DNA of 64,000 nt from Arcobacter sp. FWKO B (GTDB taxonomy: Bacteria > Campylobacterota > Campylobacteria > Campylobacterales > Arcobacteraceae), in the NCBI RefSeq assembly GCF_014844135.1, contig NZ_CP041403.1, positions 1,674,001-1,738,000 on the forward strand, read 5' to 3'. The notes beneath the pieces were generated by a model. The model made no database searches. It was not told where the DNA came from and saw nothing but the letters and a program-made list of their open reading frames with translations. This document shows positions 57,608-64,000 of this stretch, in pieces (the first letter of the stretch is position 1; the number at the start of each line of letters is the position of its first letter). The translations under genes were made by a program, and so were the position numbers.

Positions 57608-58189
57608 ATGAAGCTAGATTCAAGTGTGGCTGGTGTAGGGATAAATGCATATAAACAAAATCTTGGTGATTTAAAAGAGAGTGGCTCTAAAAAAGAAGAA
57701 AAAAGTGTAGAAGAACAGATCAAAGACTCTGCATATGCAGTTACTTTGTCAATGAATGCACAAATAGTGTTATTTAGTATGAATGCTGCTGATATGACAA
57801 AGGGTAGTTCTTTGATACAATCTGGTTTGAGTGGACGGGGAGATGTATTAGACTTTTTATCTGGAAATAAAACAGATAGTGGAATGAGTTTGGCAAATAT
57901 TGGCTATCATGGAAAGCCAATTACAAAACTTTCTGTTAATGAGGCAAATGATCTTCTTGGAGAGAATGGTTTTTTTGGAGTTAAACAAACATCTGATAGA
58001 GTAGCAAATTTTGTATTTAATTTCGCAGGTGATGATATAGAGTTGTTAAAAAAGGGTAGGGAAGGTGTTGTTAAAGGTTTTGAAGAAGCTTTAAAAATGT
58101 TTGGTGGAGAACTTCCTGCAATATCATATCAAACTCAAGAAAGGACATTATCTTTAATTGATGATAGAATTAATGCTTTAACCCAGTAA
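57608..58189 (+). CDS. Hypothetical protein (193 aa), possibly DUF5610-like
   Basis: Begins MKLDSSVAGVGINAYKQN and has no signal peptide or membrane helix. The C-terminal part, SDRVANFVFNFAGDD, GREGVVKGFEEALKMFGGELP and SYQTQERTLSLIDDRI, resembles a small alpha-helical domain found in proteins labelled DUF5610 or hydrogenase-4 component G-like. That assignment is from memory and unsure. ATG 57608 has GAGGAG at 7-nt spacing; the TTG at 57602 overlaps it. It lies inside the segment bounded by the 1.14-kb inverted repeats. Confidence 0.75.
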   Translation: MKLDSSVAGVGINAYKQNLGDLKESGSKKEEKSVEEQIKDSAYAVTLSMNAQIVLFSMNAADMTKGSSLIQSGLSGRGDVLDFLSGNKTDSGMSLANIGYHGKPITKLSVNEANDLLGENGFFGVKQTSDRVANFVFNFAGDDIELLKKGREGVVKGFEEALKMFGGELPAISYQTQERTLSLIDDRINALTQ

Positions 58190-58250
58190 TTTGTTACAAA
58201 GAGTTAATTAGATAGAATTACCTTATAAAATATTATTTTAGGTAGTTATT

Positions 58251-59843
58251 GTGTTTAAAAAATTTAGTTTGTTTATTGTTTTTTTGATTCAAGCTTGTTT
58301 TGCTGATAGTCTGATGATAGCTTTGAGTAATAGTGAGCTTGAATATTTAGATAATAGAGCAGTTGTTACTATGTGTGTAGATCCTGATTGGGAACCTTTT
58401 GAAAAAATAAATGAAAAAGGGGAATATGTAGGAATAGCAGCAGATTTAATAAGACTGGTTTCTAAAAAAACAGGACTAAATATCCAAGTGATTCAGACAA
58501 AGAGTTGGGAGGAGACTTTAGAATATTCAAAAGATTATAAATGTGATTTACTTAGTTTTGTAAATCAAACCCCAGCAAGAGATGAGTGGCTAATATTCAC
58601 AGAGCCAATTTTTAGTGATCCAAATGTTTTTATAACACGAGAAGAACACTCTTATATTGAAAATCCAAAAAAATTACAAAATGAATCCATAGCAATACCT
58701 GAAGGCACTTCTATGATAGAACGCTTTAGAAAAGAGTTTTCTAATATGACGGTAATTCCTGTTAGTAGTGAAGAAGAAGCTTTGAAAATGGTATCAGAAA
58801 AGAAAGTTGATATGACTATAAGATCATTAATTATTTCAGCATATACTATTAAAAAAGAGGGACTTTTCAATTTAAAAATAGCTGGACAACCTGATGATTA
58901 TGTCAATCATTTAAGAATTGGCGTAAGAAAAGATGAGCCAATTTTAAGGGATATTCTAAATAAAGGTATTTTAGATATTTCACAAAATGAAAGAGATGAT
59001 ATAGTAAATAAATATGTAACTATCGTCATCAAAAAAGGGATAGATAAAGAACTCTTATTTTATATTGGATATGTTTTTTTATTGTTTTTTATTGTTTTTT
59101 GTTTGGTGTTATTATGGAATTATTTATTGCGAAAAAAAGTAAAACAAGAAGTAGAAAAAAATGTACAACAAACAAATCTTTTATATCAACACTCAAAACA
59201 AGCTGAAATAGGCAATTTGATTGCTAATATATCTCATCAATGGCGTGAACCACTTTCTAAAATAGGTGCTATAAATATGTATAATATATATCAACTTTCG
59301 ATGGGAAAGGAGATAGATAAAAATCAACTACTAAAAGATTGTAAAAATATAGAATCTACTATATCTTTTATGTCTGAAACAATGCAGAACTTTTTGGATT
59401 TTTATAAGCCTTCAAAAGAGAGTATTGATTTTAATATATACAGTAGCATAAAATCGGCTATTTCGATTATAGAAGAAAAAATCAATAAGTATAATATTGA
59501 AATAGAATTCGATATTCAAAAAGATGATTTAAGTATATATGGTATAAAAAATGAGTGGATTCAGGTTTGGTTGAATATCTTAAATAATTCTATAAGTGCA
59601 ATGATTGCTAAAAAAATTGAGAATCCTAAAATAGTAATATCCATAAATGATAACTTAGTTTCTTTTTTAGACAATGCTGGAGGATTTGACAATATTGATG
59701 AGGTAAATATTGGTAATAATAGTGGTTTGGGGCTAAAAATGTGTAGACAAATTTTAGCTAAATATAACTCAACTATTGACTTTGCAAATAAGGAACAAGG
59801 AGCTATAACTATTGTAAGGTATACTAAAGAGAAGTTGTTATAA
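58251..59843 (+). CDS. Histidine kinase with SBP_bac_3 (BvgS-like) periplasmic sensor
   Basis: 530 residues. A signal sequence or TM (3-18) is followed by a family-3 solute-binding domain (about 38-262): VTMCVDPDWEPFEKINEKGEYVG start, GIAADLIRLVSKKTGL, and GIRKDEP-type end. TM2 is at about 267-287. The H-box ISHQWREPLSKIG is near residue 329. The ATPase domain is short, with NSGLGLKM. It uses a GTG start. Amino-acid-like ligands are usual for this sensor. It faces the REC-PAS gene end to end, 5 bp apart. Confidence 0.9.
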   Translation: MFKKFSLFIVFLIQACFADSLMIALSNSELEYLDNRAVVTMCVDPDWEPFEKINEKGEYVGIAADLIRLVSKKTGLNIQVIQTKSWEETLEYSKDYKCDLLSFVNQTPARDEWLIFTEPIFSDPNVFITREEHSYIENPKKLQNESIAIPEGTSMIERFRKEFSNMTVIPVSSEEEALKMVSEKKVDMTIRSLIISAYTIKKEGLFNLKIAGQPDDYVNHLRIGVRKDEPILRDILNKGILDISQNERDDIVNKYVTIVIKKGIDKELLFYIGYVFLLFFIVFCLVLLWNYLLRKKVKQEVEKNVQQTNLLYQHSKQAEIGNLIANISHQWREPLSKIGAINMYNIYQLSMGKEIDKNQLLKDCKNIESTISFMSETMQNFLDFYKPSKESIDFNIYSSIKSAISIIEEKINKYNIEIEFDIQKDDLSIYGIKNEWIQVWLNILNNSISAMIAKKIENPKIVISINDNLVSFLDNAGGFDNIDEVNIGNNSGLGLKMCRQILAKYNSTIDFANKEQGAITIVRYTKEKLL

Positions 59844-59848
59844 ATATG

Positions 59849-61261
59849 TTAAACTTCTCTTTCTTCTTTGCGATCTTCTGCAAAGATTTGTTTTGCTAAA
59901 TCTTTATCACAAAGGCGTAGGATTTTTGCTTCAAGAAGTTGTAATTTTTTGTCATCATTTTTTGATTTGGTTTGATAATACTCAATTGTCTCTTCTAATG
60001 CACCTTTATCGCTAAACATTGCTAATTTTTCTCTACACTCAGCTAATTCATGTTCCAAATCATCAACCATAACTTCTAGTGTAATTTTTTCTCTGAAAAT
60101 ATCTTTTTCTAAATCTTTTGTTAATTTTGCTTTTTCGATTTCTAGTTTTCTAATTGTGTTTTTCAAATCCATATTATCTTTGTTAAGTTTAAGTAATGAA
60201 GATGCTTGGAAATCAGTCGGTTTTGGTTGATTTCGTAGTTCAATTAGTTCGTTATTAATAATTTTTATTTCCTGCTGATGTTTATTTTGTAAATTGATTA
60301 GTCTAGCTTTATCAAGTTCTGATTGTTTAAGATATGTAGATAGTTGATTGATTTGTTTTGCTTGGTCATTAATAATTGCATTTAACTCAGCAATTGTTTC
60401 TTTCCCCTCTAAAAACACTTTGCTCTTTGCTTTCATAAGTGCTGATTGAATTTCTCTTTTTTGGTTTATTTGAGCCGTTATATCTTTTTGAACAAAAATT
60501 GCACCTACTACTTCACTACTTTGAGTAGTATCTGGGATTGCATAAGTTTCTACAATATACTCATCATCAAATTTTGTTCTACTTTTTAGATTACCTTGCC
60601 ATGAGTTTCCAGATTTTAGTGTGCTAAATATTTCAGAATATAAACCTGAATCTACATCTTTATGCAATAAGTCTTTAAAAGATATAGCGTCATAATCTTC
60701 ATCACTATATCCACTAGTGTCACTGAAATGCTCATTTACATATAATATTTTGCCATCTAAATCAGTTTTTATTACAATATTATTTGCATCAATTACAGCT
60801 TTGTATCTTTGAAGGTCAAGTTTTTGTTGTTCGATTAGAAATTTTTGGTAAATACTAGATGCTAGTTCTTGAAAAATACCTAATAAGTTTCTGATATTTA
60901 TAGGTTTAACAATATAATCATATACTTTGATTTTAATAGCTTCTGTCAAAAATGCACTGTCTGAGTAAGCTGTTGCAAAAATAACTGGGATGTGAGAATT
61001 TAGTTGACGGATTTGTTTCATCATCTCTATACCAGAGAGTTTAGGCATATTGATATCACTTAATATTACATCAATTTTATCTTGATTATTTATAAAAGTA
61101 TTATAACCATCTTCTCCATCTTGTGCAGTATACAGTTCCCCAAAAAAGTTTTTTAGTAAAGAAGACAACTCTACTCTGATATTTTCATCATCTTCAACAT
61201 ATAAAACAGTCAGTCTTTTTAGTAACCCTTTTTCTGATATGTTTTGATTATTTTTTTGCAT
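59849..61261 (-). CDS. REC-PAS-coiled-coil protein
   Basis: 470 residues. The receiver (about 10-130) has VEDDEN, Asp in ILSDINMPK, and VKPINI. PAS (about 150-265) has GKILYVNEHFSDTSGYSDEDYD and GAIFVQKDIT. The last 200 residues are a charged coiled coil with no enzymatic or DNA-binding motif, so output is by protein contact. It is the distal gene of the CetA2-CetB2-CheW operon, 1 bp after the single-domain receiver gene. Confidence 0.9.
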   Translation of the reverse strand: MQKNNQNISEKGLLKRLTVLYVEDDENIRVELSSLLKNFFGELYTAQDGEDGYNTFINNQDKIDVILSDINMPKLSGIEMMKQIRQLNSHIPVIFATAYSDSAFLTEAIKIKVYDYIVKPINIRNLLGIFQELASSIYQKFLIEQQKLDLQRYKAVIDANNIVIKTDLDGKILYVNEHFSDTSGYSDEDYDAISFKDLLHKDVDSGLYSEIFSTLKSGNSWQGNLKSRTKFDDEYIVETYAIPDTTQSSEVVGAIFVQKDITAQINQKREIQSALMKAKSKVFLEGKETIAELNAIINDQAKQINQLSTYLKQSELDKARLINLQNKHQQEIKIINNELIELRNQPKPTDFQASSLLKLNKDNMDLKNTIRKLEIEKAKLTKDLEKDIFREKITLEVMVDDLEHELAECREKLAMFSDKGALEETIEYYQTKSKNDDKKLQLLEAKILRLCDKDLAKQIFAEDRKEEREV

Positions 61262-61262
61262 A

Positions 61263-61649
61263 TTACTTCTTTTCTAGTGATACTACTAAATCTATAAATT
61301 TCAAAAAATCAAAAGGTTTTAATAGGTAGTGTTCCACTCCTAATGCTTTTGATCTATCAATATATTCTGATTCTGTATGAGCTGACATAATTACCACTTC
61401 AACATTAGATATTTTTTTTATCTCAGTTATCATATCCAATCCATTCATTATGGGCATATTAATATCTGTAATAACTACATCAATATCTGGATTGTTTTGA
61501 AATATTTCAAGCCCTTCTTTACCATTTTTGGCAATCAAAAAATTAGCACCTAACTTTTTCAGTGTATCAGATATAATGGATGTCAAATCCTCTTCATCTT
61601 CAACAAATAAAAGTTTTAATTCCCTTAATTTTGCTATTTTATCATGCAT
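61263..61649 (-). CDS. Single-domain response regulator
   Basis: 128 residues: one receiver domain. It has VEDEEDL, phosphoacceptor Asp in VITDINMPIMNG, SAHTES and LKPFDFLKF. CheY-like in size, but it lies in a sensory operon, so it could be CheY-like or a phosphate sink. ATG 61649 is preferred, with AAGGA about 9 nt upstream; an in-frame ATG six codons earlier lacks a site. Confidence 0.9.
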   Translation of the reverse strand: MHDKIAKLRELKLLFVEDEEDLTSIISDTLKKLGANFLIAKNGKEGLEIFQNNPDIDVVITDINMPIMNGLDMITEIKKISNVEVVIMSAHTESEYIDRSKALGVEHYLLKPFDFLKFIDLVVSLEKK

Positions 61650-61650
61650 T

Positions 61651-61950
61651 TTATGAAATCCTTGCATCTAGTATACTATTATACTGTTGGTCTAAAATTC
61701 TATATGTTTTTTCTAGTTGGTCTATCTCATCTTGAGATTGTGAACTTAATAACTGTTTGAGTACTTTGTGTTTTAGTTTGTAAATGTACTCTAATGTTTC
61801 AAGTTCTGTAATATGTATATTCTTGTTCTCATTTTTTATCTGGGTATTTATATTTTCCCAAGATTTTAAAAGAACCTTTGCCCCTAATGTATGAGACTCA
61901 ATCCATTCAAAAACAGATAGTGGAATTTTTACTTCACTATCACCACTCAT
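61651..61950 (-). CDS. Small helical hypothetical protein in the CheW operon
   Basis: A 99-residue, soluble and mostly charged-helical protein (VFEWIESHTLGAKVLLKSW, then LEYIYKLKHKVLKQLLSS). No family recognised. The start overlaps the cheW stop by 4 bp (ATGA) and the stop is 1 bp from the receiver start, so it is a real operon member. A helical adaptor between CheW and receivers would fit, but this is inference. Confidence 0.7.
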   Translation of the reverse strand: MSGDSEVKIPLSVFEWIESHTLGAKVLLKSWENINTQIKNENKNIHITELETLEYIYKLKHKVLKQLLSSQSQDEIDQLEKTYRILDQQYNSILDARIS

Positions 61951-62414
61951 GAGTCTTGTAACTCTTCCTTGCTGACAACACTTTCAACATCCATAATGAC
62001 AAGCATTTGGTTGTTTTCAAGTCTAACATAACCTTTAAGATACTTAGAAGGTATGGCAGAGCCCATGTCGCTAACAGGGGCGAGATGAGAAAGGTCAAGT
62101 TTTTGGACATCATCAACTTTGTCCACAACAATACCAATCATTCTTTTGTCGTCAGTAATAACAGCAATAACAGCAGTGTGTTCGTTGTATTCAATAGCAC
62201 CAGTGTTGAATTTGATTCTAACATCAAGGATAGGTACAACCTCACCTCTAAGATTAATAAGACCTTTAACCCATTTGCTAGTATTAGGTAAAGTTGTAAT
62301 AATATCAGGATAAGTTAGAATTTCTCTTATCTTAGGTAGCTCTATGGCATATTGCATATGCCCGAGCTCAAATGTCATATATTCATTTACCGTATTAAGT
62401 TTTTCTTTTGCCAT
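61947..62414 (-). CDS. cheW: Chemotaxis adaptor CheW
   Basis: A 155-residue CheW-domain protein coupling receptors to CheA. YAIELPKIREIL, WVKGLINLRGEVVPILDVRIKF and GIVVDKVDDV are the standard CheW motifs. It lacks a receiver, so it is not CheV. AAAGGAGTAATTC precedes the ATG. It follows the CetB-like copy 2 after 43 bp and has no CheA in the window. Confidence 0.95.
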   Translation of the reverse strand: MAKEKLNTVNEYMTFELGHMQYAIELPKIREILTYPDIITTLPNTSKWVKGLINLRGEVVPILDVRIKFNTGAIEYNEHTAVIAVITDDKRMIGIVVDKVDDVQKLDLSHLAPVSDMGSAIPSKYLKGYVRLENNQMLVIMDVESVVSKEELQDS

Positions 62415-62457
62415 GAATTACTCCTTTAATTGCTAATAATATTATACAAAAAAAATA

Positions 62458-62850
62458 TTACTCTTTAGCTTTTAAATCTTTGTATAATTTGTCATGTTGA
62501 TCAATTTCTTCACGACTAGCCTTTCTTCTACAGCTCATATAACCTTTGCTACCATCACAGCTTTCAAAAGGATAAACAGTTGCATAAACCCAGTAATAAC
62601 CACCACTTTTGGTAGCATTTTTAACATAGCCTGTCCAAACATTACCTTTTTTTACTGTTTCCCAAAGATCTTTGAAAGCAGCCTTTGGCATATCAGGGTG
62701 TCTTACCATATTATGAGGCTTTCCCATCATTTCATCAAGAGAATATTCAGCTATTTTACAAAAATCATCATTTGCAAATCTTATTATCCCTTTTTCATCT
62801 GTTTCACTAACCAAAAATGCATAATCATCGAGTATTGTTTCTTTTGACAT
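62458..62850 (-). CDS. CetB-like single PAS-domain protein (copy 2)
   Basis: 130 residues, identical in protein sequence to the copy at 56855, with the same FAD-type motif NMVRHPDMPK. At DNA level I find three silent differences plus TAA for TAG at the stop. The 15-bp intergene to the CetA-like gene is identical too. It is followed by cheW, unlike copy 1. Confidence 0.92.
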   Translation of the reverse strand: MSKETILDDYAFLVSETDEKGIIRFANDDFCKIAEYSLDEMMGKPHNMVRHPDMPKAAFKDLWETVKKGNVWTGYVKNATKSGGYYWVYATVYPFESCDGSKGYMSCRRKASREEIDQHDKLYKDLKAKE

Positions 62851-63604
62851 AATAACTCTCCTTAATTAAAATTTCTTACTTTTTGCATCGCTTACTAATG
62901 TTTCAGCCATAGCAAGTGTTTCATTTGCAATTGAAGCAACATTATTTGCTTCACTCGCATTTTCTTGTGTTACACGATCAAGCATTGTTACAGCATCATT
63001 TATTTGTTCAATACCAAGCATTTGTTCTTTACTAGCATTACTTACATCTTCTATTATTTTGATAGTTTGTGAAATATGAGTATTTAGATCTTCATACCCT
63101 TTTATCATTTCATCACTAATACTTTTACCTTCATTTGCTTTTGTCGTTGCTGTTTCAACAATAGCTTTTATCTCTTTTGCAGCTTCAGCACTTCTTGAAG
63201 CAAGATTTCTTACCTCTCCAGCAACAACAGCAAATCCTTTTCCAGCTTCCCCTGCAGTTGCAGCCTCAACCGCAGCATTTAGACTTAAGATATTAGTTTG
63301 AAATGCTATTTGATCTATTACTGCTATTGCTTCATTTATAGCATTTACTTCTTTATTAATTTGATCCATAGAGCTTGCTGTTTGTGTTGCTAACCCTTGA
63401 CCTTTTGACACAGCACTTTTTACAGTATTTCCAAGTGTTGCCATTTTTTGAGCATTATCAGCATTATTTCTTGTAATACTTGTAATCTCCTCAACAGCAG
63501 CAGCAGTTTCTTCTAAACTTGCAGCTTGTTCGTTTGCTTTTTGTGCAACATTAGCAACTGATGCAGCCATTGAATTGGCATTGTTCTCTAATGTTTGTCC
63601 ATTT
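62459..63604 (-). repeat. 1.14-kb inverted duplicate, right copy
   Basis: Right-hand partner of 56101-57246 in inverted orientation. No transposase, terminal repeat or target duplication is seen at the edges. The left and right copies end at the same gene position, which argues for gene conversion or partial duplication, not transposition. Confidence 0.9.
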
Positions 63605-64000
63605 TGCATATTAAGTTTTGCATTTTTTGCAAGTGCATCACCTAGAATATTTACACTTGTCAAAATTTCTCTCATCTCATCTTTTATTCTATTATCAATA
63701 GTTACTCTTGATCTAAAGTCATCATGGGTGTAATGATTAAGAGTATTTCTTAAATCGTTCATATTTTGAGAAATCTGAGATATCATTTTATTAATAGTTG
63801 ATTTTAAAGTATGAATCATAGGATTTTTTGTATCTGAATGAATTAAACATTTATAAATACCTTGTTCTACTTTATCAGTAACAAGAACAATTTCTCCCAT
63901 TACTCTCATATCGTCTTTTAAGTTTTTATCAAATTCTACTGCTGTTTTATTGAGGTTTTCAATCAAATCACCAATTTCATCATCTGGAATATTTGTAGTA
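62866..64000 (-). CDS. CetA-like chemoreceptor (copy 2), 5' partial
   Basis: The C-terminal 378 residues are visible; the frame stays open to the window end, so membrane helices lie outside. The signalling half (from [11 protein letters not shown]) is identical in protein to copy 1. The linker before it ([17 protein letters not shown], then [15 protein letters not shown]) matches copy 1 only moderately. An internal TTG at 63966 is not the real start. Confidence 0.9.
   Translation of the reverse strand, partial: TTNIPDDEIGDLIENLNKTAVEFDKNLKDDMRVMGEIVLVTDKVEQGIYKCLIHSDTKNPMIHTLKSTINKMISQISQNMNDLRNTLNHYTHDDFRSRVTIDNRIKDEMREILTSVNILGDALAKNAKLNMQNGQTLENNANSMAASVANVAQKANEQAASLEETAAAVEEITSITRNNADNAQKMATLGNTVKSAVSKGQGLATQTASSMDQINKEVNAINEAIAVIDQIAFQTNILSLNAAVEAATAGEAGKGFAVVAGEVRNLASRSAEAAKEIKAIVETATTKANEGKSISDEMIKGYEDLNTHISQTIKIIEDVSNASKEQMLGIEQINDAVTMLDRVTQENASEANNVASIANETLAMAETLVSDAKSKKF

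Noticed and set aside
62494-62847. Antisense ORF conserved in both CetB-like copies
   Set aside because: Its similarity to the ORF at 56858-57211 only reflects the duplicated DNA. The DNA differences are silent in the CetB frame but change residues in this frame.
56101-63604. Composite transposon or prophage bounded by the inverted repeats
   Set aside because: The repeats consist of receptor genes, with no transposase, integrase, terminal inverted repeats or target duplications at their edges.

Overview
The window is AT-rich chromosomal DNA from a Gram-negative, chemotactic member of the Campylobacterota (Epsilonproteobacteria). The evidence is a tmRNA tag of the Campylobacter type (ANNTNYTPAYAKAA), a bipartite CetA/CetB-like energy-taxis receptor, histidine kinases with the HQW(R/K)xPL H-box common in this phylum, a Kdo transferase and a carboxynorspermidine dehydrogenase. 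rpoB and rpoC are separate overlapping genes, so the Helicobacter/Wolinella group, which has an rpoBC fusion, is unlikely. An Arcobacter-, Sulfurospirillum- or Sulfurimonas-like organism fits, but the genus cannot be fixed from this sequence alone.

Layout. 1-5 kb: a TAXI-type solute-binding protein (5' cut), DUF502, trpS, a 2-Cys peroxiredoxin, a TRIC/UPF0126 membrane protein and purN. 5-9.3 kb: a large chemoreceptor with a C-terminal zinc-binding (CZB) domain, overlapping an EAL/GGDEF protein. 9.3-15.2 kb (minus strand): rpsL-rpsG-fusA, a GT9-like glycosyltransferase and a U32 peptidase-family (tRNA hydroxylation type) protein. 15.3-16.2 kb: an OmpR-type regulator and a small ORF. 16.3-30.4 kb: the translation/transcription block tRNA-Thr, tRNA-Tyr, tRNA-Gly, tRNA-Thr, tuf, rpmG, tRNA-Trp, secE, nusG, rplK, rplA, rplJ, rplL, rpoB, rpoC, with strong RNA hairpins in most spacers. 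30.4-44.3 kb: a housekeeping and transport mix (purE, glyQ, nif3-like, zinc-ribbon protein, waaA, P-type ATPase, a sensor kinase with a DASS transporter, yebC, an orphan periplasmic binding protein, carboxynorspermidine dehydrogenase). 44.4-44.8 kb: ssrA (tmRNA).

44.8-64 kb is a dense signal-transduction island. A response regulator diverges from a tightly coupled run of genes: diguanylate cyclase; REC-REC-PAS-PAS-HD-GYP; Cache-type histidine kinase; degenerate GGDEF; PAS-PAS histidine kinase. A second run follows: REC-REC-GGDEF, CetA-like receptor, CetB-like PAS protein. After these come an unknown protein and a histidine kinase with an SBP_bac_3 sensor. A convergent minus-strand operon holds a second CetA-like receptor (cut by the window end), a second CetB-like protein, CheW, a small unknown protein, a single-domain REC protein and a REC-PAS-coiled-coil protein. 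The genes suggest coupling of membrane or energy sensing to both chemotaxis and cyclic-di-GMP turnover.

The most notable observations are these. (1) A nearly identical 1.14-kb inverted repeat covers the signalling half of both CetA-like genes plus the whole CetB-like gene, while the CetA N-terminal halves have diverged. This suggests gene conversion and a potentially invertible 5.2-kb segment that would exchange the genes downstream of the two receptors. (2) 11-bp-periodic tandem repeats sit just upstream of -10 boxes beside both OmpR-type regulators. (3) A family of degenerate 7-bp tandem repeats, several arranged as inverted pairs, occurs in many intergenic spacers. (4) One sensor-domain signature is shared by three proteins with different outputs.
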